From Streptomyces sp. NBC_01232 (GTDB taxonomy: Bacteria; Actinomycetota; Actinomycetes; Streptomycetales; Streptomycetaceae), in contig NZ_CP108518.1 of the NCBI RefSeq assembly GCF_035989885.1, forward strand, positions 620,001 through 684,000: a stretch of 64,000 nt of DNA, in the 5' to 3' direction. Positions 46,012 to 54,558 of this stretch are shown one piece after another. The notes under the pieces were generated by a model, which was not told the origin of the DNA, ran no database searches, and saw only the letters and a program-made list of their open reading frames with translations. Within the stretch, counting starts at the first letter, position 1; every line of letters starts with the position of its first letter. Made by a program: the position numbers and the translations under genes.

Positions 46012-46214
46012 CAGGCGAGCGGCGCTCCCGTCCTTCGGCGGCGGGACCGCCGCTCGCTCCGACTCCCCCACCCTCCTGCGGAGCCGTTCGCACCCGTTCC
46101 GCGCGCATCGGCATTCGCCCCGCATGCACGCACCCGCACCGGCCCGCACCCCCGCATGTACGCACCCGCACCTGCACGCCTTCCCTGCGCCCCACGTGAA
46201 CGGAGAGCACGGCT

Positions 46215-48671
46215 GTGCCGAGTGAACACCTCCCGAGCGATGCGCCCGACGCCGGCCCGCACGTCGAGCGCCGGTCCCTCCTCCGATTAGGGGCCCTGCT
46301 GGCCGCGGGCGGAGCGGCCGCGCTCGTTCCCGCACCGATCGCGCACTCCGCGACGAGGGGCCAGGGCACCGACACGGTGACCACCACCTACCGGGGCCAC
46401 TCCCCCCAGGGCAACGACCAGTGGGCATACGTCGCCTTCGACGTACCGGCGGGAGTCCGGCGGATCTCCGTCGCCACCACCCACGACGCCGCCGCCGGCA
46501 TCCTGGACCTGGGGATCTTCGGCCCGTCCGGCTTCCGCGGCTGGTCGGGCGGCGCACGGACCGGCTTCACCCTCTCCCCCGCCGACGCCACCCCCGGCTA
46601 CGTGCCCGGGCCCGTGGAGCCCGGCGGCTGGTCGGTCATCCTGGGGCCGATGGTCGGCAGCCCCGGCGGCATGGCCTGGCAGGTCGACGTCACCCTGCAC
46701 CACGGGGAGACGCTGCCCGGAACCCCGTACGACATCCTGCCGGCCTCGGTGGCCGGGCGGGGCCCCGGCTGGTACCGGGGCGACCTGCACCTGCACAGCG
46801 TCCATTCCGACGGGCAGCGCACCGTGGAGGAGATCGTGGCGGCCGCCCGCCAGGAGGGGCTGCACTTCATCGCCACCTCCGACCACAACACCAGCTCCAC
46901 CGGCGTGACCTGGCGCGGCAACATCCCGACCGACCTGCTGGTCATCAACGCCGAGGAGGTCACCACTCGCCACGGTCACTGGCTGGCGGTCGGCCTGCCG
47001 CAGGGCGAGTGGGTGGACTGGCGCTACGGGCCCGCGAACCCGGGGGTGTTCGAGAGTCATGCCCGGCGCGTGCACAGCCTGGGCGGACTCACGATCGCCG
47101 CTCACCCGCTCACTCCGGCGGCGGGGTCCTTCTGGGAGTTCGGCCTCGACCGCGTCGACGCGCTGGAGGTGTGGAACGGACCCTGGACCCTGGACGACGC
47201 GGCCAACATCGCCGCCTGGCACGTCATGCTCTGCCTCGGCAAGCGGGTCGCCGCCGTCGGCAACAGCGATGCGCACAGCCCCTCGGACGCCGTGGGCCGG
47301 CCCCACAACGTGGTGCACGCCAGCAGTCTGTCGACCCCCGCCGTACTGGACGCACTGCGCATGGGCCGTTCGTACGCCGTCGAATCCTCCGCCGTGACGC
47401 TGGACTTCACCGCCCGCACCGGCGGATCGGTGGCCGGCCCCGGTGAGGAACTGCCCCTGTCGTTCTTCGACGCCGTCGACGTGACCCTCAACGTGACGGG
47501 CGCCCCGGACAGCATCGCCACCCTGTACACCGAGTGGGGCATCATGGCCGCCACCTGTATCGACGGAAGTGGCCGGGGGCAGCTGCGCTGGCGCGGCTGG
47601 GGCAAGGCCTCGCTGTTCGCCCGGGCCGAGGTGCGCCGGCCCAAGCCCGCCTCCACCACGCTGGACCAACTGGTGGCCATCACCAACCCGGTGTGGTTCT
47701 ACTCCGCGCAACTGCCCCCGTACGACGTGGAGCAGCGGGTGCTCTTCCACACCGAGCGGCGTTCCGACGGGTCGTGGAGCAGCATGCGTCCGCTTCCGGC
47801 GGCCTCCGGCAGCGGCTCGTTCAAGGGGATCCAGTGCGCCGCGGCCGCGATGGCGGACGGCTCGGTCGTGGTCCTCGGCATCGCGCCGGACAACGGGCTG
47901 TGGCTGACCGCCGTACGGGGCTCGGCCACGCTCCAGCCCTGGCAGCGCGTCGCGGGGCCGGACGGAGCGGCCGGGTTCACCGTCCGGGAGGCGGACATCG
48001 CGGCCTTCCCCGACGGCACCTGCCAGATCGTGGTGACGGCCATGGACGGCACCACCTTCCACCAGCAGCGGCGCGCCGACGGTGGGCTGCCCGGGTTCCG
48101 GGCCCTGGCCGGCTTCACGGCGAAGAGCCTCTGGGGTGCGACGAAGGTGTCGATCACCGCCATGCCCGACGGGTCGGCGCAGCTGCTCAGTTACGGCACG
48201 GACGGTGCCATGTACCACTGCGTTCGCGGGCGGGACGGTGTGTGGACCGCGTGGGGACGCCTGGCGGGCTACGGCGGGGCCCCCACGTTCTGCGGACCGG
48301 CCCTGGCGATCACCGGGATGCCCGACGGATCCTCCCAGGTCCTCGCGATCGGGCTCGACGGGATCGTCTACCACCAGCTGCGGCGGGCGGACGGTTCCTG
48401 GACCGGATTCCGGCCGCCGCGGGGCGTCACCACGCCCACCATGGGCGCCAGCGCCATCGGCATCGCGGGGACGCCCGACGGCTCCGCCCAGATCGTGGCG
48501 GTCGGGCTCGACGGGCGGATCTGGCACAACGTCAGGAGGCCGGACGGCTCCTGGAGTCCGTTCGCGCAGATACCCGGCCCGAACGGGAGGGACCCCTTCC
48601 CCGCCGGACAGGTCCGCATCACCGCCCGGCGGGACGGCTCCACGCACGTGGCGGCCATCAGCGCCGGCTAG
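46215..48671 (+). CDS. Tat-exported PHP-domain metallohydrolase (CehA/McbA-like) with C-terminal repeats
   Basis: 818 residues. N-terminus with ERRSLLRLGALLAAGG fits a Tat signal (R-R-S-L-L), cleaved near AHSA. A beta-sandwich-like region (about 55-175) comes before a PHP domain at about 185-395: GDLHLHSVHSDG, ATSDHN, HPLTPAAG and GNSDAHSP hold the metal ligands for a phosphoesterase-type centre. The C-terminal ~330 residues repeat IxAMPDGSAQLLSYGTDGAMY / GMPDGSSQVLAIGLDGIVYH-type units about every 45-60 residues, a propeller- or lectin-like sugar binder. By family knowledge these hydrolyse phosphate or carbamate esters outside the cell. GTG start 46215. Confidence 0.9.
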   Translation: MPSEHLPSDAPDAGPHVERRSLLRLGALLAAGGAAALVPAPIAHSATRGQGTDTVTTTYRGHSPQGNDQWAYVAFDVPAGVRRISVATTHDAAAGILDLGIFGPSGFRGWSGGARTGFTLSPADATPGYVPGPVEPGGWSVILGPMVGSPGGMAWQVDVTLHHGETLPGTPYDILPASVAGRGPGWYRGDLHLHSVHSDGQRTVEEIVAAARQEGLHFIATSDHNTSSTGVTWRGNIPTDLLVINAEEVTTRHGHWLAVGLPQGEWVDWRYGPANPGVFESHARRVHSLGGLTIAAHPLTPAAGSFWEFGLDRVDALEVWNGPWTLDDAANIAAWHVMLCLGKRVAAVGNSDAHSPSDAVGRPHNVVHASSLSTPAVLDALRMGRSYAVESSAVTLDFTARTGGSVAGPGEELPLSFFDAVDVTLNVTGAPDSIATLYTEWGIMAATCIDGSGRGQLRWRGWGKASLFARAEVRRPKPASTTLDQLVAITNPVWFYSAQLPPYDVEQRVLFHTERRSDGSWSSMRPLPAASGSGSFKGIQCAAAAMADGSVVVLGIAPDNGLWLTAVRGSATLQPWQRVAGPDGAAGFTVREADIAAFPDGTCQIVVTAMDGTTFHQQRRADGGLPGFRALAGFTAKSLWGATKVSITAMPDGSAQLLSYGTDGAMYHCVRGRDGVWTAWGRLAGYGGAPTFCGPALAITGMPDGSSQVLAIGLDGIVYHQLRRADGSWTGFRPPRGVTTPTMGASAIGIAGTPDGSAQIVAVGLDGRIWHNVRRPDGSWSPFAQIPGPNGRDPFPAGQVRITARRDGSTHVAAISAG

Positions 48672-48680
48672 CCGGAGCCC

Positions 48681-48732
48681 GGTCCGGGCAGGGGCGCCCA
48701 CCTGCGCGATGCCCGCAGGTGGGACCCGGACC
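48681..48732. terminator. Nested hairpin terminator between convergent genes
   Basis: Inner stem CCCACCTGCG/CGCAGGTGGG (48697-48706 with 48714-48723), outer stem GGTCCGG/CCGGACC (48681 with 48726), between stops at 48671 and 48794. Confidence 0.75.
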
Positions 48733-48793
48733 GACCGGCCCCACAGGCCCGACCGGCCCGGCGGTCCGAGCTCGGCGTCGCCCCGCGTCGTCT

Positions 48794-49960
48794 TCACTCG
48801 TGCAGCAGGCCCGTGACCAGCTCGCGCGGCAGGCCGTGGGTGTCGTGGAGGTAGTGGAAGTCCTCCTCGGTCAGCGGGCCCCGGAACCGGGGGCGGGCGA
48901 GCACCTGGCGGCCGCGCTCCAGCAGCCGGCGGAACCGGTGCTCCTCCTCGATCAGGACCGGCCGTACGTCGCCCGGCCGGATGTCCTGCCGGAAGCGGTC
49001 CAGCGTGTGCCGGACCAGCACGTCCGGCAGGTCCTCCAGGCTCCGCGACGGGTCGTCCCGCCACAGCAGGGTGAGCACGCGTCGTACCAGGCGTCGCAGC
49101 ACGTAGCCCCGGCCGGTGTTGGCCGGGCGCACCCCGTCGCCGAGTACCACGACGGCCGAGCGCAGGTGGTCGCAGACGACGCGCAGCGACCGCTCGTCCA
49201 GGGGCCATCGGGACGGTACGAGACTGCGCCAGGGGTCGAAGACGTCGCACTCGAACACGGACGACTTGCCCTGGAGCAGGGTGGCGAGCCGCTCCAGGCC
49301 GAGGCCGGTGTCCACGTTGCGCTGCGGCAGGGGGACCAGCGAGCCGTCGTCGAGCCGGCGGTGGCTCATCGTCACGTGGTTCCACACCTCGACCCAGCGG
49401 TCGTCGCGGGTGGGCGTGGACCGGGGCGGGCCGTCGCCGCTCCACAGGAAGATCTCCGAGTCGGGGCCGCACGGTCCTACGGGGCCGTTGGACCACCAGT
49501 TGTCCTCCCGGGTGAGTTCGACGGGGACGCCGCGGTCCTGCCACACCTCGAGGGAGGCGGTGTCCGGTCCGGTCCGGTCGTCGCCGGCGTGGACGGTGGC
49601 GTACAGCCGGCCCGGATCGATGCCCAGGCCCTCGGTGAGGAGGCCGTATCCCCAGTCGAGGCTGGCCGGGCCGTCGTAGTCGCCCAGTGACCAGGTGCCG
49701 AGCATCTCGAAGACCGTCAGGTGGGTGGCGTCGCCGACCTCCTCCAGGTCCGTCGTGCGCAGGCAGCGCTGGACGTTGACCAGTCGCCTGCCCAGCGGGT
49801 GGGGGCGGCCCTCCAGGTACGGCGTGAGCGGGTGCATGCCGGAGGTGGTGAAGAGCACGGGGTCTTCGGGCGGGGGCAGCAGGGTCGAGCCGACGATGCG
49901 GTGGTGCCCGCGCTCCTCGAAGTACTCGACGAACGTGCTGACCAGCTGCTCGGTACGCAT
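48794..49960 (-). CDS. Truncated alanyl-tRNA-synthetase-like protein (catalytic domain only)
   Basis: 388 residues versus about 880 for AlaRS: aminoacylation core plus helical tRNA-binding part only; no editing domain and no C-Ala. Motif 1/2 region RIVGSTLLPPPEDPVLFTTSGMHPL, VNVQRCLRTTDLEEVGDATHLTVFEMLGTWS and motif 3 RNVDTGLGLERLATLLQGK, as well as EVWNHVTM are clear. Adenylate formation may be kept; transfer to tRNA is uncertain. Such stand-alone cores are found in several Streptomyces and may activate amino acids for other acceptors. ATG at 49960 has AAGGAG seven bases upstream. A possible Ala-rich leader peptide lies ahead (50092-50160). Confidence 0.88.
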   Translation of the reverse strand: MRTEQLVSTFVEYFEERGHHRIVGSTLLPPPEDPVLFTTSGMHPLTPYLEGRPHPLGRRLVNVQRCLRTTDLEEVGDATHLTVFEMLGTWSLGDYDGPASLDWGYGLLTEGLGIDPGRLYATVHAGDDRTGPDTASLEVWQDRGVPVELTREDNWWSNGPVGPCGPDSEIFLWSGDGPPRSTPTRDDRWVEVWNHVTMSHRRLDDGSLVPLPQRNVDTGLGLERLATLLQGKSSVFECDVFDPWRSLVPSRWPLDERSLRVVCDHLRSAVVVLGDGVRPANTGRGYVLRRLVRRVLTLLWRDDPSRSLEDLPDVLVRHTLDRFRQDIRPGDVRPVLIEEEHRFRRLLERGRQVLARPRFRGPLTEEDFHYLHDTHGLPRELVTGLLHE

Positions 49961-50091
49961 GGGGTGACTCCTTCGCATGAAAGCGGGAGAGGCACCGGAG
50001 AACGGGACCGTCCGGTCTCCGACCGGGGCGGGATGCGCCGCGGCACTGCCGACGGACCGTTGTCCGGTCGCCGGGGAGAGGGGAAAGAAGG

Positions 50092-50160
50092 TCAGGCGGC
50101 GGCAACCGGCGAGCTGGTCGCTCGCGCGGTCGCGGTGGTGCTGGGGCCGGTGACGTTCAT
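50092..50160 (-). CDS. Possible Ala-rich leader peptide upstream of the AlaRS-like gene
   Basis: 22-residue ORF on the same strand, MNVTGPSTTATARATSSPVA-AA, with six Ala, five Thr and a final run of three Ala codons before TGA. A weak GGTG site is present. After it, on the minus strand, four segments (50064-50070, 50049-50059, 50020-50027, 50006-50018) can pair as 1:2 plus 3:4 or as 1:3 plus 2:4, as in ribosome-mediated attenuation. GC-rich DNA gives Ala codons often, so this is only a candidate. Confidence 0.3.
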   Translation of the reverse strand: MNVTGPSTTATARATSSPVAAA

Positions 50161-50187
50161 GCGGGTCACCATAACGCGGGCGGGCCG

Positions 50188-50218
50188 CCGGAGCCCGGGC
50201 TTTTTGTGCCGGCTCCGG
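50188..50218 (-). terminator. Hairpin terminator of cutA
   Basis: CCGGAGCC/GGCTCCGG, 8-bp stem with a 15-nt loop holding AAAAAG on the minus strand, just after the cutA stop at 50223. Confidence 0.6.
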
Positions 50219-50222
50219 TCCG

Positions 50223-50546
50223 CTACTCGGTCCTGGTCTCCTTCGCCGCCCACGCCAGGTACTCCTGGGTGGAGGCGGTGACCGGGAGCACGATCCACTG
50301 CGGCACCTCGTACGGGTGCCGCTCGTGGATCCACGCCTCGAGCTCGGCGACCTTCTCCGCGGTGGTCTTGAAGGAGAGCCGGTACTCCCGCTCGTGCTGC
50401 ACGGTGTCCTTCCACCAGTAGAAGACCGTCATCCGCGCGTCCACGTGCACACCGGCCGCCAGCCGGGCCTCCACCGCGCCGCGCCCGATGTCGTACGCCT
50501 TCGCCTCGTCGTCCACGGTCGTCTGCGCGATCACGATGCTCGCCAC
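50223..50546 (-). CDS. cutA: CutA1 divalent-ion tolerance protein
   Basis: 107-residue trimeric ferredoxin-like protein of the CutA1 family: IVIAQTTVDDEAKAYDIGRG, TVFYWWKDTVQHEREYRLSFKT and HPYEVPQWIVLPVTASTQEYLAW (the HPYEVP motif). Typical length. Linked with heavy-metal tolerance in other bacteria. The actual role in Streptomyces is unproven. GTG start is preceded by AGGAGGACCAAC. Hairpin downstream, so it is likely transcribed alone. Confidence 0.93.
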   Translation of the reverse strand: MASIVIAQTTVDDEAKAYDIGRGAVEARLAAGVHVDARMTVFYWWKDTVQHEREYRLSFKTTAEKVAELEAWIHERHPYEVPQWIVLPVTASTQEYLAWAAKETRTE

Positions 50547-50670
50547 GTTGGTCCTCCTCGATCGGGTTCCGCCACCCTATGGCCGGGCCCGCGTCCCCCC
50601 GTTGCGGGGCCCGGGGCCGCCAGGTGAGCGTCCAGGCCGTCCGGTACGCCCGGCGCACGTCGGGCACACG

Positions 50671-51960
50671 TCAGGCGCGTTCCAGCATCCGGCGGCGCAG
50701 GGTGTCGTAGAGGGGTTCGCTGCCCAGCCGGTCGGCGGTCACGGTCGCGGCGAAGCACGCGGTCAGCAGGGGCAGCAGGAGCGCGCCGGCGCCGGTCATC
50801 TCCGTGACCAGGACGACGGCCGTCAGCGGTGCCCGTACGACGCCCGTGAACACGGCGGCCATCCCCACCACCGCGAACGCCGCCGGCCCGGCCGATCCCG
50901 CCGGCAGCAACGGGGAGGCGAGCGCGTGGGTGAGCGTCCCCCACAGGGCGCCCAGCGCCAGCAGCGGAGCGAACAGTCCGCCGGGCGTCGCGGCCGCATA
51001 GCTCAGCGGCCCGGCCACGAAGCGGACGGCGAGGCAGAGCAGCAGCGCCGCCACCGTCAGGCTTTCACCGCTCAGCAGGCGCTCGCTCAACTCGTCGCCA
51101 CCGCCCGTGAAGAGCGGATCGAAGCCCATCAGCGCGCCGACCCCGGCCCCGATGGCCCCCGCACGGACGGGAAGGGGCACCCGGGTCAGCCGGTCGCACA
51201 CCTCCAGTGTCCGTACGACCAGAGCGCTGTACGCGGCGCCCAGCGCCCCGGCCGTCATCCCGGCCAGCAGGAAGACCGGCAGCATCCACAGCGGTGGGGC
51301 GGGGACCGCCGGCAGCGGAAGGACGAGCCCGTCACCCACGATCAGCTGGGAGCCGGCCACCGCCGTGACGGTGCCGAGGAGCGTCAGGAGCACCAGCCGC
51401 GGCCGGACCGTGCCGGTCAGTTCCTCGCAGACGAACAGCAGCCCGCCCAGTGGGGCCGTGAACGCCACCGCGAGGCCCGCACCGCCGAGCGCGGTGTGCA
51501 GCATGCGGGTGTCCTCGGCATCCAGCCGTGCGCTCCGGCCCGCCGCGGATCCGATTGCGGCGCCCATGTGGACGATCGGTCCTTCCCTGCCCAGGACCAG
51601 GCCCGAACCGATCGCGATGACGCCGCCCACGAACTTCGTCGGCAACAGCCGGACGGTGCGCGCCTCGGACTCCTGCCGCCACACGGCTTCCACGTGCTGG
51701 ATCCCGCTGCCCGCGGCGTGCGGGACCCGCTGGGCGATCAGGCACGCCACGGTGGCGCCCACCGCGGTGAGGACGACGGGAATCAGCCGGCCCGCCGCGC
51801 CCAGCCCGGCAGCCGCCTCCAGAACCGAGGCGCGCCACTCGTCGGCGTGCTCCAGGCACCACCGGAATCCGCCGCCGACCAGCCCGACCAGGCAGCCTGC
51901 CGACGCCGCGACCAGGAAGACGCGGCCGGCTCTCCCCCGGCCGGACCGAACACCGGGCAT
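50671..51960 (-). CDS. ClC-type chloride channel/H+ antiporter
   Basis: 429 residues, about 10-12 membrane helices, typical bacterial ClC length without CBS domains. Selectivity motifs: GSGIQ (normally GSGIP; the Ser is kept), GREGPIVHMGA (with the gating Glu of GREGP, so a proton-coupled exchanger is likely), and ATPGGLFAPLLALG. A Glu that would be the internal proton site is not clear by eye. Membrane protein; would help acid resistance or chloride balance. ATG at 51960 (MPGVRSGRGR). Same strand as, but 120 bp upstream of, cutA. Confidence 0.92.
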   Translation of the reverse strand: MPGVRSGRGRAGRVFLVAASAGCLVGLVGGGFRWCLEHADEWRASVLEAAAGLGAAGRLIPVVLTAVGATVACLIAQRVPHAAGSGIQHVEAVWRQESEARTVRLLPTKFVGGVIAIGSGLVLGREGPIVHMGAAIGSAAGRSARLDAEDTRMLHTALGGAGLAVAFTAPLGGLLFVCEELTGTVRPRLVLLTLLGTVTAVAGSQLIVGDGLVLPLPAVPAPPLWMLPVFLLAGMTAGALGAAYSALVVRTLEVCDRLTRVPLPVRAGAIGAGVGALMGFDPLFTGGGDELSERLLSGESLTVAALLLCLAVRFVAGPLSYAAATPGGLFAPLLALGALWGTLTHALASPLLPAGSAGPAAFAVVGMAAVFTGVVRAPLTAVVLVTEMTGAGALLLPLLTACFAATVTADRLGSEPLYDTLRRRMLERA

Positions 51961-52083
51961 GCGCTGCCTCCACCGAGCCGCACGGGGACCTCCTCCCCCG
52001 AGCCTGGCCTCGCGGGGCGGCCGTCAGGACCAACCGCGCCGCACCGGCCCCGAACCCACCCCGAGCAGCCGAATCCCGACGTC

Positions 52084-52698
52084 CTAGTGCTGGGGCAGGT
52101 GGGTCCTGGCGTCCTCGTACGTGCCCTCGCCGGGTGCGGCGGCCACGGCGTAGAAGAGGTTCAGCACGCCGGTCCGGAAGGTCTCGGCGGACACCAGTTC
52201 CAGCGGGATCGACGGCTCGCCCTCCTCGAAGAGCCGCAGGCCGCTGCGGACGGCGATCGGGTGCAGCAGCAGGTTCAGCTCGTCCAGGAGCCCGGCGGCC
52301 GTCAACTGGCGTACGACGGACACCGAGCCGCTGATCCAGACGGGTGTGTCCGTGTCCGGCTCGTTCTTCAGGGCGGTGACCGCCGTGGTGAGGTCGCCGG
52401 CGAGCTGTTCGCAGTTGCGCCAGGTGAAGTCGAGCGGGCCGGACGAAACGACGATCTTGCGGGCGTCACCGAGCACCTTGGCGAACGGGGCGTCCTCGCC
52501 GCCGGCCGCTTCCCGGTCCGGCCAGGCGCCCGCGAAGCTGTCGTAGGTCCTGCGGCCGAGCAGCAGGGTGTCGGCCCTGCCGAGGGTCGCGTCGACGGCC
52601 GCCCCCATCTCCTCGTTGAAGTAGGGGAAGTGCCACTGGTCGGGCGCCTCGACGACACCGTCGAGCGAGATGAACAGCTGTGCCTTGATCTTCCTCAT
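52084..52698 (-). CDS. Dihydrofolate-reductase/RibD C-terminal-like reductase
   Basis: 204 residues, RibD_C/DHFR-like fold: RKIKAQLFISLDGVVEAPDQWHFPYF, DTLLLGRRTYDSFAGAWP, KIVVSSGPLDFTW, VWISGSVSVVRQL and LDELNLLLHPIAVRSGLRLF. NADPH-dependent reductases of this kind act in riboflavin or unknown pathways, but many are hypothetical. ATG at 52698 has GGAGACCGGT upstream. Single gene, divergent from nothing; a 180-bp gap separates it from the permease end. Confidence 0.9.
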   Translation of the reverse strand: MRKIKAQLFISLDGVVEAPDQWHFPYFNEEMGAAVDATLGRADTLLLGRRTYDSFAGAWPDREAAGGEDAPFAKVLGDARKIVVSSGPLDFTWRNCEQLAGDLTTAVTALKNEPDTDTPVWISGSVSVVRQLTAAGLLDELNLLLHPIAVRSGLRLFEEGEPSIPLELVSAETFRTGVLNLFYAVAAAPGEGTYEDARTHLPQH

Positions 52699-52843
52699 AC
52701 CGGTCTCCGGGGGCTGGTGGTCGGTCCGTCCGCGTACCGCCCCATCCAAGGGCACGCGCGGGCCGCACGCCTGACGACTCCCCGGAGACGGCTGCGGCCG
52801 CGGCTTCGGTCCGTACGGACATGAAGGCGCGGCCGGCCGGGGT

Positions 52844-52870
52844 GCGCACCCGCCGCGAAGGCGGGTGCGC
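52844..52870 (-). terminator. Hairpin terminator of the permease gene
   Basis: GCGCACCCGCC/GGCGGGTGCGC, 11-bp stem with a 5-nt GCGAA loop, 12 bp after the permease stop (52882). Confidence 0.8.
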
Positions 52871-52881
52871 GCACGGCGGGG

Positions 52882-54414
52882 TCAGACGATGTCCTCGGCG
52901 ATCTCCGCCTGCTCGCGGGCGTTCCCGTAGGCCGACGGGGTGCCGTAGGAGCTGCGGGCGACGTACCACCAGACGCTGGCCAGGACCAGGACCACCGCGA
53001 GGGCGATCACCGCGTAGTTCATCGAGTCGATCGTCACCGGGGACTTCTGGGGCAGGCAGAACAGGACGGTGACGAGCGCCACCCAGACGACGGCGATCCA
53101 GCCGATCGGCTTGCTCCAGCGGCCCAGGTTCCAGGGGCCGGGCTCGAAGCGGTTGCCGGCGCGCAGGCGCAGGTAGATCGGGATGGCGTAGGCCGGTGTG
53201 ATGCCGATGACGTTGATGGCGGTCACGGCCCCGTAGGCGGTGGCGGAGTACAGCGACGGGACGGCCAGGACGCCCGCGACGGCGACCGCGAGCCAGACGG
53301 CCGGTACCGGCGTCTGGGTCCGGCTGCTGACCTTGCGCCACAGGGCGGAGCCGGGGAGCGCGTTGTCACGGCTGAACGCGAAGACCATCCGGCTCGCGGC
53401 GGCCACCTCGGCGTTGCCGCAGAACAGCTGGGCGACGATGACGACGAGCAGGAGGGCGGTGGCGCCGCCGGAGCCCAGTGCGTCGAGGAAGATCTGGGCG
53501 GGCGGGACGCCGGTGGCGCTGCCCTGGACCGCCGCGTAGTCCTGGATGGCGAAGGTGAGGCCGGCGAGCAGGGCGAAACCTGCGATCCAGGAGACCCAGA
53601 TGGCGCGGACGATGCCCTTGGCGGCGGAGACGGAGGCGTTCGATGTCTCTTCCGAGAGGTGCGCGGAGGCGTCGTAGCCGGAGAAGGTGTACTGGGCGAG
53701 CAGCAGGCCGACCGCCGCCACGTAGAACGGGTTGGCCCAGCCGGTGTCGTTGACGAACTCGGTGAAGACGAACGAGGCGGACTGGTGGTTGTCGGGGACG
53801 AAGGCCAGGGCGCCGACGATCACGGCGACACCGCCCAGGTGCCACCAGACGCTGATGGAGTTGAGCACGCTGACGAGGCGGACCCCGAAGAGGTTGAGGG
53901 TGGCGTGCAGCAGCAGGATGCACAGGAAGATCAGGAAGGTCGAGCCGGGGGTGGGCACGAACCCGAAGCGGAGGTTGAGGAAGGCGCCGGTGAACAGGGC
54001 GGCGCCGTAGTCGATTCCGGCGATGGCGCCGAGCAGGCCGAGCAGGTTCAGCCAGCCCGTGTACCAGCCCCAGCGGCGTCCGCCGAGCCGGTCGGCCATG
54101 TAGTAGAGCGCCCCGGAGGTGGGGTAGGCGCTGGTCACCTCGGCCAGGGCGAGACCCACGCAGAGGACGAAGAGGCCTACGCCGATCCAGCCCCACAGCA
54201 TGACGGCCGGGCCGCCGGAGCCCATGCCGAAGCCGTAGAGGGTCATGCAGCCGGAGAGGACGGATATGACCGAGAAGCTGATGGCGAAGTTGCCGAAGCC
54301 GCCCATCCGGCGGGCGAGGACGGGCTGGTAGCCGAGTTCCCTGAGGCGTTGTTCCTCGTCCTGCTGGGGTGGGGCCTTGCGGTCCGGGCGGGCTGCCCAT
54401 TCGGTTCGGGACAC
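52882..54414 (-). CDS. APC-family amino-acid permease
   Basis: 510 residues with 12 predicted membrane helices; GFGNFAISFSVISVLSGCMTLYG at the first helix and the typical GGPAVMLWGW, ALAEVTSAYPTSGALYYMA and EETSNASVSAAKGIV consensus place it in the amino-acid/GABA permease group (BAT1/GabP type). Imports amino acids, GABA or polyamines with proton coupling; the substrate is not readable. GTG at 54414 has GGAGGTACCGCC upstream. Downstream of the helical protein gene on the same strand; a G-rich tract sits in the 145-bp gap. Confidence 0.92.
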   Translation of the reverse strand: MSRTEWAARPDRKAPPQQDEEQRLRELGYQPVLARRMGGFGNFAISFSVISVLSGCMTLYGFGMGSGGPAVMLWGWIGVGLFVLCVGLALAEVTSAYPTSGALYYMADRLGGRRWGWYTGWLNLLGLLGAIAGIDYGAALFTGAFLNLRFGFVPTPGSTFLIFLCILLLHATLNLFGVRLVSVLNSISVWWHLGGVAVIVGALAFVPDNHQSASFVFTEFVNDTGWANPFYVAAVGLLLAQYTFSGYDASAHLSEETSNASVSAAKGIVRAIWVSWIAGFALLAGLTFAIQDYAAVQGSATGVPPAQIFLDALGSGGATALLLVVIVAQLFCGNAEVAAASRMVFAFSRDNALPGSALWRKVSSRTQTPVPAVWLAVAVAGVLAVPSLYSATAYGAVTAINVIGITPAYAIPIYLRLRAGNRFEPGPWNLGRWSKPIGWIAVVWVALVTVLFCLPQKSPVTIDSMNYAVIALAVVLVLASVWWYVARSSYGTPSAYGNAREQAEIAEDIV

Positions 54415-54476
54415 GGCGGTACCTCCGGGGGTCTGTGGAGCACGGGGACGGTGGAGCACGGGGGTGCGGTGGGACA

Positions 54477-54513
54477 GGGGGGGTGCTGTGGGGCAGGGGG
54501 GTGGGCCAGGGGG
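54477..54513 (+). promoter_or_regulatory. Potential G-quadruplex
   Basis: Four G-runs (7, 4, 6 and 5 bases) separated by 6, 2 and 7 bases on the plus strand, in the 5' region of the minus-strand permease gene, where they fall on the template strand. Confidence 0.45.
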
Positions 54514-54558
54514 TGGTGTGGAGCGGGTGGCCGGAGCCCCGGGAGGAGGAGGCGGGGG

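Noticed and set aside
46287..50105. 1,272-codon minus-strand frame covering the PHP and AlaRS genes
   Set aside because: Shadow of GC-rich coding on the other strand or frame; composition not protein-like.
49961..50222. T-box riboswitch upstream of the AlaRS-like gene
   Set aside because: No T-box consensus or specifier stem seen; the leader-peptide idea fits better but is also weak.
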